The position numbers and the translations under genes were made by a program. The notes under the pieces were generated by a model. It made no database searches and was not told where the DNA came from. It saw only the letters and a program-made list of their open reading frames with translations. DNA of 64,000 bases from Gnetum montanum (taxonomy: Eukaryota; Streptophyta; Gnetopsida; Gnetales; Gnetaceae): the NCBI GenBank assembly GCA_015680685.1, contig MNCI01004101.1, positions 356,542 to 420,541 on the forward strand, in the 5' to 3' direction. Shown piece after piece: positions 13,000 through 24,017 of the stretch (positions are counted from its first letter, which is position 1; each line of letters begins with the position of its first letter).

Positions 13000-13339
13000 T
13001 TGCCTAAGTGAACCATCCTTTGTGCCCCACGCTCTTGGGAATCATATTTGTATACCCCTTTGAACTCATTTTATGTTTATTTAATAAATTCTATGATTTC
13101 ATTTTATGTATAATTCTAGAGATACCTTTTATATTTCCAATGCATTATTTTTTAGATATGCATCTCTTTAAATTTTTTTACACCCCCTTTAAGTCCCTGG
13201 GTGATCTACCAAATTTTCTAAGGCATCCTACATCTCATTTTTCTTGTGGAGGCCCTAGGGAATTTAGGGTTGAGGCTACTTATGACTAAGAATCCTTGGT
13301 TTTTTCTATCAACTAAGATTTTCCATCACAAAAGTTTCT
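13000..13339 (+). repeat. 3' end of an LTR, element I
   Basis: The stretch with 'TTTAAGTCCCTGGGTGATC', 'AAGGCATCC' and 'GGGTTGAGGC' aligns in order with the last 300 bases of the E LTR (23240-23536) and the G LTR. It is followed by a decayed PBS. The left limit is uncertain and may be the LTR-start-like string near 12088. Confidence 0.5.
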
Positions 13340-13357
13340 TGATGCTAAAAGGAGGGC
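13340..13357 (+). promoter_or_regulatory. Decayed primer-binding site, element I
   Basis: TTGATGCTAAAAGGAGGGCC aligns with TTGGCGCTAGAAGGAGGGCC of C. The following 235 bases (13358-13591) are leader-like with no gene and are cut by LTR J. Confidence 0.5.
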
Positions 13358-13619
13358 CTTTGCCTTAATTCTATAGCCAAATCTAATTTCCCCCATAGCC
13401 AACATTGCATACCTGCTAAAAATTTCTAATTTTTGTAGAAAAAACCTTGAAGCCCATTTTTAAAATCTACTGCTACCCCTCACCCCTATAGTATAAATCA
13501 TAGTGTTAAAGTTGTAGGTTGTTGGATGTTGAGTTTTCTAGCATCTACTATAAATTTCAAAAGCCAAAATCAATGTAGAATACCTACTTATTGAAACACC
13601 ACCAAATCTAGACTATAGC

Positions 13620-14570
13620 ATCCTATCTACAAATTTTGCCTAAGTGTTGAGACTACACTAGCCCCCAAATGGTGGCATAGTTAGGCTCTCATTGAAAGCA
13701 TACTTAGCAAGAAGGCTAGTTTTTGCAATTTTTTCCAAGTGTTGAGACTATGCTCTCTCCTAGATGGAAGCATAGGCAACCTCTCATAGACAGCATAGTC
13801 AGTCTCTCATAGAGAGCATAGTTAGCATGAACCCTAGGTTTTTGAAATTTTCTCAAAGTTTTAAGACTACACTCTACCCTAGATGGGAGTGTAGTTAGCC
13901 TCTCATAGAGAGCATATTCAGCCTCTCATGGAGAATGTAGTTATCATAAAGGCTAGTTTTTGAAAAATTTTCTAACTGTTGAGACTATGCTCTCCCCTAG
14001 ACAGGAGCTTAGTCAATATCTCATAGAGACCATAGTCAACCTCTTGTGGAGAGCGTAGTTAGCATGAAGGCTAGTCTTTGCATATTTTTCAAAGTGTTGA
14101 GGCTACACTCTCCCCTAGTAGAGAGAATAGTAAGCTTCTCATGGAGAGCATAGTCAGAATGAAGGCCAAGTTTTGCAAATTTTTCTAAGTGTTAAGACTA
14201 CACTTTTCCCAAGTAAGAAGTGTAGTCAACCTCTCATGCAAAGCATAGTAAGCACAAAGGCCATTTTTTACAAATTTTTATAAGTTTTGAGACTATGATC
14301 TTCTCCAATAGAGAGTGTTGTCAACAAGAAGCAAATTTTCACAAGTTTTAACAAGACTCTAAACTACACTCCTTCCCAAACTAGAGCATAGTCAACCTCT
14401 AGTGAAGAGCATAGTTAACAACAATCTATTTTCTCTTAAATTTCACCAGAGACTACACTCACTGCTAATAGGAAGCATAGTTAGCCTTTCATAGAGAGTG
14501 TAGTTAGAATAGGACCATTTTTTATAATTTTTTCCTTAATTATGGGACTACGCTCTCCCTAATCCAGAGT
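13620..14570. repeat. About 120-bp degenerate tandem subrepeats in LTR J
   Basis: Seven or eight diverged copies of a unit containing AAGTGTTGAGACTACACTC, then a CCCTAGATGGGAGCATAG-like hairpin, then CTCTCATAGAGAGCATAGTT and TTTTGCAAATTTTT. The CTCTCATAGAGAG core is itself palindromic. The word AGTGTTG recurs in intron 1 of the F antisense gene. Confidence 0.7.
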
Positions 14571-14991
14571 CTAGTAAAGCGTAGTTAGTAAGAAAAACCT
14601 CTAGTAGCCTCCATAGCATAGCAAAACAAATCAGCTCAGCTCAAAATCACCTTTAGCAAATGAAGTTAGCAAAATGCTTCTTTCTATGTTTCCATTTTGG
14701 TCCCAATATTGTAACTATACTCAACATCTTGCAAGAGTATGGAGAACATAGTTCAAGAGCATATTCTCCAAGCTTCATTTTTTTAGGTACCCAGTGGTCT
14801 TCGCGGTGCACACATGTAGTTGGTACCATAGTCATAGTCTTGTAGTCTCATAGAGTTCGGTAGATCATAGCAAAGCACAACATCATCAACCCCAATAGTA
14901 CACCACATAAATAGTGACTATGATAAGTGTAGTCCCAATCATCCTCTCTGCCATGTGGAAGTCATCTTGCACTTCATGCTAATCCTAAACC

Positions 14992-14999
14992 TATAAATA
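14992..14999 (+). promoter_or_regulatory. TATA box of LTR J
   Basis: TATAAATA in the context CCTATAAATACCC, similar to CCTATGAATACCCC in the G LTR near 7230. It lies downstream of the subrepeat block. Confidence 0.55.
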
Positions 15000-15060
15000 C
15001 CCATGCCCTCAATGGTTTTGGGATTGGCAAAAAATTTTAGGTTTGGATAATTCTTTACAT

Positions 15061-15449
15061 GAGCAAATTTGAGGAGAGCTCTGGAGAAAACCAAAAGCTT
15101 TTTGAAAAACCAAGAAGAGATAAAGTTGTAGAGTTGAAGTAATTAGCACTCTCCATAAAAGAATCAACAAGGGAAATCATTTCTATTATTAGGATGCTTG
15201 GGTTCATGGCTAAAAAGAGGTCCACGAGCACAACCTATTTTGCATTTTGGGTAATTCTTGTTGAGGCCTTATGGAATAACCAGTGCTGTGAACCATCAAC
15301 TTCACCATTCTTGAAAAGAAAGTTAGCCTCAGTGTGTCCTGAGGAAATCTCTGTGCCTTGCCTAGACTTGGTCATGATTGTAATAAACAAAGATAGAATT
15401 AGCAACGTGATAAAAAACTACACAAAAATAAACTAAATGGGTGACAACT
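15061..15449. other. Unassigned sequence between LTR J and the F antisense-gene remnant
   Basis: No recognisable domain. It could hold decayed exon 3 or 4 sequence of the F antisense gene, but I could not align it reliably to C or R. Confidence 0.35.
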
Positions 15450-17432
15450 TGCCTAGCACAAATAGTGTGGGGAATGGTGATACTTGGACTAAAACTTCCT
15501 CCACAGTGGGTATCTAGTGGGATGCCCACTCATCATCTAACAATCCAAGATCCCTACAATTCATGTAGGATATGGAGTACTTGGTCAGGTAACTTCTCAA
15601 ATCTACCCCAAGTTTTCCTATGATGCCAACATGCATATTCTTAGTTGATGAGAGCTCTTGTAGGACTGTTTGGACTAGGGCTGATGCTCCTTATCTATCA
15701 TGAAGGCCATCCTTATCAATCAAGAATCTAATGATAGATAAAAAGGAAATAAGCATTCCAAGTCATACAAAACAAAAAAAATGAAATTTTCATCATCATA
15801 ATAGGAGTCACCCTTCAATGTAGTAGATAGTTCTAGGTGGGTTCTGGAAGGTTATGCCCACATGGTAGGCAATGAATGGAGTGTTGTATTTATAGTAGCA
15901 CTTGAACTCTAGCATATCCTAGATCTAAGATAAGGGTCTAAGACCTTTCGGGCATTCACTTGAGCTCTTTGCCCTTTCACCTTTAGCAAGTTCATCTGAC
16001 ATAAATTTTAAGATGCCTTAGTTTGCCCCGAGAAATAATGTTTCAGCAAGGACACTTGTTGTTTTAGCAGACAAGTGTGACCACATCATCATACTAAAAT
16101 CATGAAGTAGGAATTCCAAAAATGCTTGTGCATCCTCCTAAAACCAAACCACCTGGTTTCCTACATGTGCATGGGGTGCAAAGACATTAGGCATAGGATC
16201 ACTTATATAGCAAAAGATCCCTACTAGTTCAATCACTACTAGGGTAGGTTTCAAAAGGACCTTGCAGCATCACAAAAATAAGAATGTTAGTATTGGAAAA
16301 AGGGTAATAAAAAAACAAAGGTAATAGATAAATGATGCATGAAACAATAAGAAAAAATTATGAAATATTTCTAAGTGTTGGTTACACTACCATAGAGTGT
16401 AAAACGTTTTTGCACAAAATTTCTCCAAGTGTTGGTTACACTCCACAAAGCGTAATACTTTTTTGGCATAATTTTTCACTGTTTGTCACACTACTGCAAA
16501 GTGTAACACCCTTTTGTACAAAAATTTTCTAAGTGTTTGTCATGCTCCCAGGGAGCATGACAACTGCATAGCCCAACAAAAAAAGTTGCATAAATTTTTA
16601 AGTTTTGTCGTGCTCCTAGGGAGCATGATAGTGGTAAATCACTAAACAAATTCTCGAAAAATTTCTCTAAGTTTTGGTCATGCTCCTAGGAAGTGTGAAA
16701 ACACCAGAATATACAAAATTTTAAAAGTGTCAATAACACTCCCATGGAGTATGATACTACTGAAATATCAAATTTCCAAAGTGCAAGGTGTAGCAATCCA
16801 AAACAATTTCAACTTCCTTCTTACGCAGTTGGGGACACCCTAGAGATTGACAATCCATCCTACTTTGGGGGATGCAAAAACATCTATTACATAACATGGG
16901 ATGCTAAGCACCCGAAACTTCCTACATGCTACTATGCTAAGACATTTGTTTAAAACCCTTGCCCCATCCTGTTGTGTGGAACACAACCAAAACCCTCATT
17001 CCATCCCATGATGCTTAACACCAAAAGCCCATGACGAAACCCTCATCTAGCACCATAGCACAAGACATTGTCAAACCATCAAACCCTCAAAGAAAAAAAT
17101 AAAAAAGACCCGTGATGCATGCACCCTTTCTAGCCGTAGTAGTGGTGGTGGTGACCACCACACAGCTGTAGCAATAGCGGTGGTTCCTCCCCATGGCAGG
17201 CCACCCTAAAACCCCCAAGATTTCCAGAGCACTATCGCATAAGAAAAATAAAAGTAAAAATTAGAAGGTTAGAGTGTGATGGTATACTTGGTAGATGGTG
17301 CCTCCTAATTCTCTTGAATGCATGCACTAGGGAGACACCATAGGGTGCACTTGCCCTTATCGACGTTGGCAAGGTTTGGGCATCTACACTCACTCCTACA
17401 TGCCATTTTCTTGCTGTTAAGCTTTTGTTCAT
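15450..17432 (-). pseudogene. Remnant of the antisense accessory gene in element F
   Basis: The plus-strand stretch from GGGTTCTGGAAGGTTATGCC (about 15840) to about 16230 aligns without interruption with exon 2 of the C gene (40563-41012) and the R gene (62081-62530). It includes GTGTGACCACATCATCATACT and GAATTCCAAAAATGCTTGTG. The left part (15450-15720) is a plausible exon 3 remnant. A minus-strand ATG at 17432 opens a frame (MNKSLTARKWHVG) that may be exon 1, with a GTATAC donor near 17280. Intron 1 would be about 1 kb and repeat-filled. A TATA box lies upstream. Heavily mutated; not functional. Confidence 0.6.
16360..16780. repeat. About 60-bp tandem subrepeats in the intron-1 position of the F antisense gene
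   Basis: Six or seven copies of AAGTGTTGGTTACACTCC followed by an A-rich part and AAATTTTTC. The wording is close to the subrepeats of LTR J (AAGTGTTGAGACTACACTC). R likewise shares subrepeats between its LTR and its antisense-gene intron 1. Confidence 0.65.
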
Positions 17433-17537
17433 TCACTTTCATACTCTATGGGTGATATCCTCTACTTAGGCCACACTACACTGAAAATATTTTTTTCTTT
17501 AATGGTGAAAATGATAGGTTTACCATGGGTGAACTAC

Positions 17538-17545
17538 TATTTATA
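17538..17545 (-). promoter_or_regulatory. TATA box upstream of the F antisense-gene remnant
   Basis: TATAAATA on the minus strand, about 110 bases before the ATG at 17432. It corresponds to the minus-strand TATA box upstream of the R antisense gene. Confidence 0.5.
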
Positions 17546-18089
17546 CCCTCCAAGGTTAAATGACACATCATCCTTCCGGGACATCCCATGTCCCACATGT
17601 AACACAAGATGCTTTATGTCCCATGTGGAATGTGGAATGTCATGTATCTCGCATGTAACATGAAACACGTCATGTATCACACATAATGAATAATGCCCCA
17701 TGTCCTGAATGTAATGAAAAACATCCTATGTCATGTGTAGCATAACACCTAGAGATAGAAATTTTTTTTAACTTTTTTAGCTGTTCACACTTAGAAATTT
17801 TTACATTTTTCTACTTGCTCAATGAACATTTATCTTAGCCCCATGCATCAATCCTTTTAAGCTTTGCTTAGATTTATACCTCATACACAACATGGTCTGC
17901 TATGACCTTAAATTGGTAGTTTTGAGAGTTGTCAAGGGCATGCTAAAGAACATAAAAAATAAACTACCTTTGATACTACATAGTTAATTTTTATAGCATT
18001 ACCTTCTGCATTTTATGATTTTGCTTCATTTTGCTTTATTAAATAGGTACCACTTGATGTTTTTTCTAGCTATCTTATAGGATCTCTTG
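17546..18089. other. Spacer between antisense promoter and pol in F
   Basis: It contains short ATGTCATGT/CATGTAACA repeats (17580-17740), then AT-rich sequence. No gene seen. Confidence 0.45.
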
Positions 18090-19866
18090 AGAAAATAAGC
18101 ACATACAAGAATCTTCATTCACCTTTAGCCTTAACTAGACCTTATGGTACACTCATGAGATGCATAAACATAGAACTTTTGGACTTTGAGCCACTTCCTC
18201 ATGACACCAACATAGAATCCTTATAAATGTTACTAGATTGGCTAGAACATTTAGTCCAAACCCTAGACTTAGAAGCAGGGGACATGACTGGGGATCCCCT
18301 CATAGAAGTCCCTATAACAACATGTAAAGCTAAGGTAAAAGCATTGAAGCTTAGTTCTTTACTAAAGCCTCAAATCCAACAAAGAATCTCTAGAGTTCTT
18401 AACGAAAATGTCAAGCTGTTTGCATGGTCTTATGAGGATATCCCAAGCTTAGAATCACATATAATATAATGCAATGAAAATGCCATACCTAACACACTGG
18501 CTACTTTAGCCTTAAGCATATCAACAAATATGTTCTCTACCTTGTCAACTTTAATAGTGGATTGCACTAAAACTATAATCCACAAAACAAGTATTGCATC
18601 CATAATTATAGCTCATGCCTAAGAATGATATAATGATATCAAGGCATACCTCCAACAAGGAGATCCCCCACAAAACATAACATCTACACAAAAGGACATA
18701 GTACAAAAATGATCATGGTAGTACATCCTCATAGGTGATAGTGCCTTATGTTATAGATCCTATGATAAGATACTGTTAACTTGTGTTAGAAATAGTGAGG
18801 CACAAAAGATTGTTGATCAAGTCCATGAGGGAATATGTGGGGGTCATAAAAATCCTAGGGAAATTGTAGAAAAAATTAGGAATCTAGGCTATTACTAGCC
18901 TTACATGGAACATTATTGTATCTCCAAGGTCCAGACATGTGACATGTGTTAGCTACATGGGAACCTAATGCATGTGTCATCTACTAAGCTACATACTATG
19001 CAAATCACATGGTCATTTCAACGTTGGGGTTTGGACATCATAGGGCGTATGACACTTAAGTATTTTGTAGGACATAACTTCATTGTTACTACAACTAAGT
19101 ATTTTACAAAGTGGATGGAAGCTATCCACCTTAGGAAGACAACATCTTACTAGGCTGCAAATTCATTCTTGACAACATAGTGATCCAACTTGGTCTCCCC
19201 ATGACTATAGTCACAAACAATGGACCATAATTTAGTAGTGAAAAAACCAAAGTCTTGTATGAAAACCTTGGCATCAAACACTACTTTTCATCACCATACC
19301 ACCCTTAGGAAAACAGCCAACCAGATGCTACCAATAAGGTCATCTTCAACCTCTTGAAGAAGATGCTTAATAATAGGAAGTGATGATGGCATGAACAATT
19401 ATTCTACACACTTTGAGCCTATTGAAAAAAGTGTAGAACCACAAGAAGTAAAACACCATAGAGTCTTGTGTATAGATTTGAAGCAGTGTTGCCTCTTGAA
19501 TTGTAGGTCCCATTACTATGCATGATCCTCTTAAGTTTTATGGATGAGGCTCACAACAAAAAATTTAGAACCATTGATCTCAACTCTATGGAGGAAGGGC
19601 ACATCCAAATGCTTGATCACATTAAGTGGTATTAAGAAAAGCAATGGAAAAAGCACTATCATAATTAGCATCAACACATAATTAGGAAAGGGGACCTACT
19701 TCTCAAGGTCATCTATGAGCCCATGGACAAATTATCAGCTAATCAAGAAGGGCCTTTCTTGGTTACTAAGGTGTATGACAATAGATCCTTCAAGCTTGTT
19801 GATCTAGATGGCAATGAGTTTGCTAATCCTATTAACCACTTGTACCCAAAGCCATACTACACCTAA
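18090..19866 (+). pseudogene. pol of element F with RT and most of RNase H deleted, integrase remnant
   Basis: The segment at 18227-18469 reads LDLEAGDMTGDPLIEVPI and FAWSYEDIP, matching the start of C pol. It then jumps at about 18470 to the end of the second RNase H (NENAIPNTLATLALS). The whole RT and first RNase H, about 1.7 kb in C, are missing. Integrase follows: the H-H-C-C zinc region (DQVHEGICGGHK ... QTCDMC) near 18810-18955, then WGLDIIGRM with the first catalytic Asp near 19030. Decayed DDE blocks run to the end KPYYT at 19866. Many stops. Confidence 0.75.
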
Positions 19867-19899
19867 CATGTAGTATTACATCGACAACAAAAGCAAGGT

Positions 19900-20225
19900 A
19901 AGCAGATTATCCACTATGACATTAAACTAGAATAGATGCTCTGCTATGACGTTAAACTAGCATGGACCATCTATTGTGATGTTAAAAAGACACAAAACAT
20001 CTTCTATGATATTAAACTAGCATAGAATGTCCTTGGGCTAGGACATTAAACTATCACCCATAGCATGATCTACTATGATGTTAAACTAGCCAACCACCAT
20101 TCATTACGATGTTAAACTAGCACATCACAGTCCACCCGGACCTTAAACTGGGATCACAGTCTACTGGGACCCTAAACAAGCATAGCCAATAGTCTACTAA
20201 GATACAAAATTGAGTTTGCAAGTTA
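19900..20225 (+). repeat. TTAAACT motif array after integrase of F
   Basis: About ten copies of CTATGACRTTAAACTAGCA-like units at 20-45 bp spacing. They end in variants CCGGACCTTAAACTGGGA and ACTGGGACCCTAAAC. The same terminal variants close the matching array in C, so array order is inherited, not re-amplified. Confidence 0.8.
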
Positions 20226-21713
20226 GCACCTATAGTCCAACATACATGGTTCTATGAACAAGAAAGCAAGAATACTTCTAATTTGCCATTGCCTGGCCAT
20301 GCCTCTCAAGTAGGATGGGGTGGGGCATTGCATTTCTAAAATGAAGCTCACATTGTCAAGGAAAAATCCACTAGGACATTTGTAACATCACCATTCCTAG
20401 AATCTTGCTAATATTTTGGAGATTCCATTTTTCATCTTGGTAAGCTTTTGGAGCTACTACCACCACCACCAATCATCTTGGTTGTAGCTCGCATTGTCAG
20501 CACCTCCCACGAGAGCTCCAAAAGTACTATGGCCTAGTTACAACACTACCATCCTTCATCCCTAACAATTGTTAGAGTTTGGAAGAGCATTCAGTAGCAT
20601 GGCTTTTCAACCTACGGTTGAATTTCCTGGCTCCTTCCTCTGGTGAGAATGCTTGAGTACCTGCATCACTATTGCTTCTAGCCTCTTAAGTGCTCACTTC
20701 CAATGTCGCTACTAGAGTTTTCCAACCTGCCAGTGCTGATGCCTACATTGGACTTCCTACTTTGGATATTGCATGCACCTAATGCAACACTCATAGCCCT
20801 TGCCATTTTCCAAGTAGGTAGGAATTCACCCTCTTCTCTCATGGTTGTTTCTCTTATTTTCTCTATGATGCATTTTTTGGATGAAGCCTGGGTGGCATCG
20901 TTCAAGGGTGCATTGTACCATGATGGAAAGACACTACATTGTTCTGATGTGTCCACCTCTACTCAACTAGCTACTTGAGAATGCATGTCCCTAATGTCCT
21001 CTTAGCCCACGTAACCTCTACATTTTGATCTTGCAATCTCCATCATCCCTTGTAAGCTTCCTCGATGCACATGCAACCTTTCCTATAGTTAGCCATAGAA
21101 ACCATGATGGATGTAACAAAACTCATCCCATGTGGAGTCTTTGTGCATTGGTCAAAGCCTCAAACAAATGTAACACAACTCATCCTAGGGAGAAAACACC
21201 TATCCTACAAATATGATGTGGTTGCTTCTAAGCAAGTTCCTTCAAAAAAAGGAAACAAGAGAGAGAGAGAAGATGAAAAAAAGAAAGAGAAGAAAAGAGA
21301 AAGAAAAAAGAAAATGGGATAAGTCAAGTGCACAAGTCAAATGGCACAGTTTTTGTCTTGCAACTAGTCTAGCCTTGGATCAATCATCTCACAAGCACTT
21401 TGACAAAAGGTTGAAATCCAAAGGATAGGATACCTCTGCATGTTGACTCCCTCATAGGTTCTCCAACAAGAGATCATGCTATGACAACAAGCCATCATCG
21501 CAGGACATTCCACAGCTATCCTTTCCATCTGTTAACATATTTCCCTAACTGTTTTCCCATCACACTTCATTTCCTCAACACTCTGAAGCATTGAAAAGTG
21601 CAGTTTAAGTTGGCACTGAGAAATGGTATTGGTGTCATGTTTATCATGGTGTTTCGTATTCTTTGTTGACATCTCTTGGGCCAATCCTCCAAACATCGAC
21701 AAAGAGGGGCTTG
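20226..21713 (+). other. 3' untranslated region of F with polypurine tract
   Basis: No gene is supported. A purine-only run lies at 21243-21320. ACAAAGAGGGG at 21699-21709, just before the LTR start, matches the polypurine tracts of C and D. The phrase TTTGTTGACATCTCTTGGGCC upstream also matches C at 46590-46610. Confidence 0.6.
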
Positions 21714-23536
21714 TGAAATGCCACTAATTTTAGGCTCTTGTGATCCAACAATATATTTGTCTAAGTGTAAAAACTTGGGAAAATTTTTTCTAAGTCTAGT
21801 ATCACAAAGTGCAGCATAGACAACATAGCACATTGGAAGTCCTAATGTTTGCAAAAATTTTCTAAGTATGCTTTCTACACTCTCTAGCACAGCTAGCGTA
21901 GCACATGTTTCCAAGGCTATTTTTCACAAATGTTAAGCCAAAAGTGGTTAAAGGGCACTGAGGATAGACTAAATAGTTCAACAAATTTTCTATCTATTGG
22001 GCCATCAAGCTTACTACACTTTTCATCTTTCCTAGCTTGACACATGGCCTAGTTGCCAATCCACCCAAGTGCTAAGCTAGGAGTTGTTCAAGATTCTCAA
22101 GATGGATGAAATAGTTTGGAAAATTTTCTATCTTTGGAGCTTGTTACACTCTACTATGCTACATAGTGTAGATAGCGTAGCACAAGTTTCAAGGCTCAAA
22201 TATTTCTAAGTGTTGGACCATAAATCTATCAAGCTATCTAGACATGGAAGGTGCATTTGGCAATTTCTTGACTTCTAAGGCTACCTTTCCTACTTCATCC
22301 TTAGAGTGTGGTTAGGATGCCATGAAGAAACATTGCAAATTTTGCAAAAATTAATCAAAATGTGGGTGCTACACATTGCTACACTATGCAGCATAGATAG
22401 CATGATAAGCCAAAATCTACAAAACTTTTCTAAGTGTTGATACTACGCTTGGCTATGCTGTGAAGTGTAGATAGCGTGAAACTTGGAAAAGGCCTCTGAA
22501 TGGCTCAAAAAGCTCCCAGAACTTTGTGTTAACCTTTATTTTAGTATTGACGTTTCTCTAGTGGCTAAGATTAGTAGTTTTCTTTGATTTTGCACCTCCT
22601 ATTAATCCCGAAAATTGTCCCTATACTTGATCCCACTTGGAGAAGGGGGAAGACATAGTCCTAGAGCATAGGCTACAAGTTACATTTGTTCTGGCATTTT
22701 TGTTAGGTACATGGTAGTCCCTTAGACTCTGGCACATGTAGTTTGACGGTGTGGTCATACTTTGGGAGATGTTCAGTTCTTGTTCATAACTTGTAGAGCA
22801 TGACACCATTGAGATTGACACTTGGAGCATGACACTTTTAGCATAGCATGTCAATGTGACTTGTTCTCATTCATGCTATGTGGGACCCAAGCCACGTGGC
22901 ACTCAACCCACATCTCCCTCAACACTAGCTCTATCATTACCCCTATAATTAGCATTTTAGGGATTGGTTGATGATTGATGAAATCATCCTAGGCATCAAA
23001 CATTAGAGTGCTCTTAGCATCTTCATCACTCCCACACTTGAGCATCATGATCCAGCACCCACACAACATGAAAACTATAAGAAGGATAGGTCTAGCCCCT
23101 TTTGTAGCTACCAGCACCACATCCACCACATCTTAGAGACTGTGACCACAATGCCATGCTACCTTTCTATGTATGTCTAACATTGCGTACTAGTTCTACA
23201 CATTGTTTAATTAAGGGCTATGTTCCCTAATATTGGGATGTTGTAATTCTTCACTTGAGCTATCATTTCACTTTCCTTCAGAATTTCTTTAAAATTTCAG
23301 CATACTTTCCTATGTTTTCTACTACTAACATGTATTTTTGTTTACTCACAACACTATTCTTAGGCTTTTCTTTGCAAATCGTTATTGTTAGACCTTGTAA
23401 GTCGCTATTTGATCAACCAGACAGTTTACGGCACCCTGCTTCCATTTTCTCCAGCACAACCCTCCCACAGACTCAGGGTTATGCAATGCACTCGATGACC
23501 TCTTAGTGTTCTAGCCATTTATGTTTTCAAGCATCA
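21714..23536 (+). repeat. LTR shared by elements F and E (about 1.8 kb)
   Basis: Starts TGAAATGCCACTAATTTTAG and ends AAGCATCA. It is preceded by a polypurine tract (3' LTR of F) and followed by a PBS (5' LTR of E). Weak TATA-like CCCTATAATTAGC lies near 22940. It contains TAGTGTAG/CTACACT words corresponding to decayed TACGCT motifs. Confidence 0.75.
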
Positions 23537-23543
23537 TAGTTTT

Positions 23544-23561
23544 TGGCACTAGAAGGAGGGC
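23544..23561 (+). promoter_or_regulatory. Primer-binding site of E
   Basis: TGGCACTAGAAGGAGGGC follows the LTR end and a TAGTTTT spacer. It has one difference from the C site. Confidence 0.75.
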
Positions 23562-24017
23562 CTCCCTATTCCTTCTATGTGCCATGGGTAGTCCCACGTG
23601 CTTTCTGTACCTCCATTACTAGTAGCAAGCTAGCATAGACGTAACACCCTTGTCGACCTACCACGGTAGTAGCTAGATCATAGGCTAGCATAGGAGTTGT
23701 CTACATCCTGGTTGGTGTAGATTGGTCCTAGTTGACAGTTCCCTTGGAATCCCGTAGGACAAAAAGCCCAAAAATGTCCATTGCATCAAGCTCTAAGTAT
23801 TTTGTAGAGTGTGACAACCCTATCAGTGTAACAATCCCATAGAGCGTGATAAGCATAATAGTAGAGATAACTACTTTTTCAACAATTTTAGACTTAGCCA
23901 TTTTTGGCTTGTTTTCTTTATAGTTTACATACTTAATCATTTCAACTCAAAATTTACTACATTCAAACATTTCCTACAAGTTTTTCTCATTCTCACATCT
24001 TTTCTAATGTAGTGAAA

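Larger units (their letters stand above)
13592..15060 (+). repeat. LTR J, old, right end not resolved
   Basis: Starts TGAAACACCACCAAATCTAG like the G LTR. It carries a long subrepeat block and a TATA box, then fades into unrecognised sequence after about 15060 with no clear LTR terminus or PBS. It may be the 5' LTR of F with gag deleted, or a truncated insertion. Confidence 0.6.

Noticed and set aside
21104-21428. Lys/Glu-rich frames at 21213-21322
   Set aside because: Translation of a purine-only run in the F 3' region. No counterpart in C.
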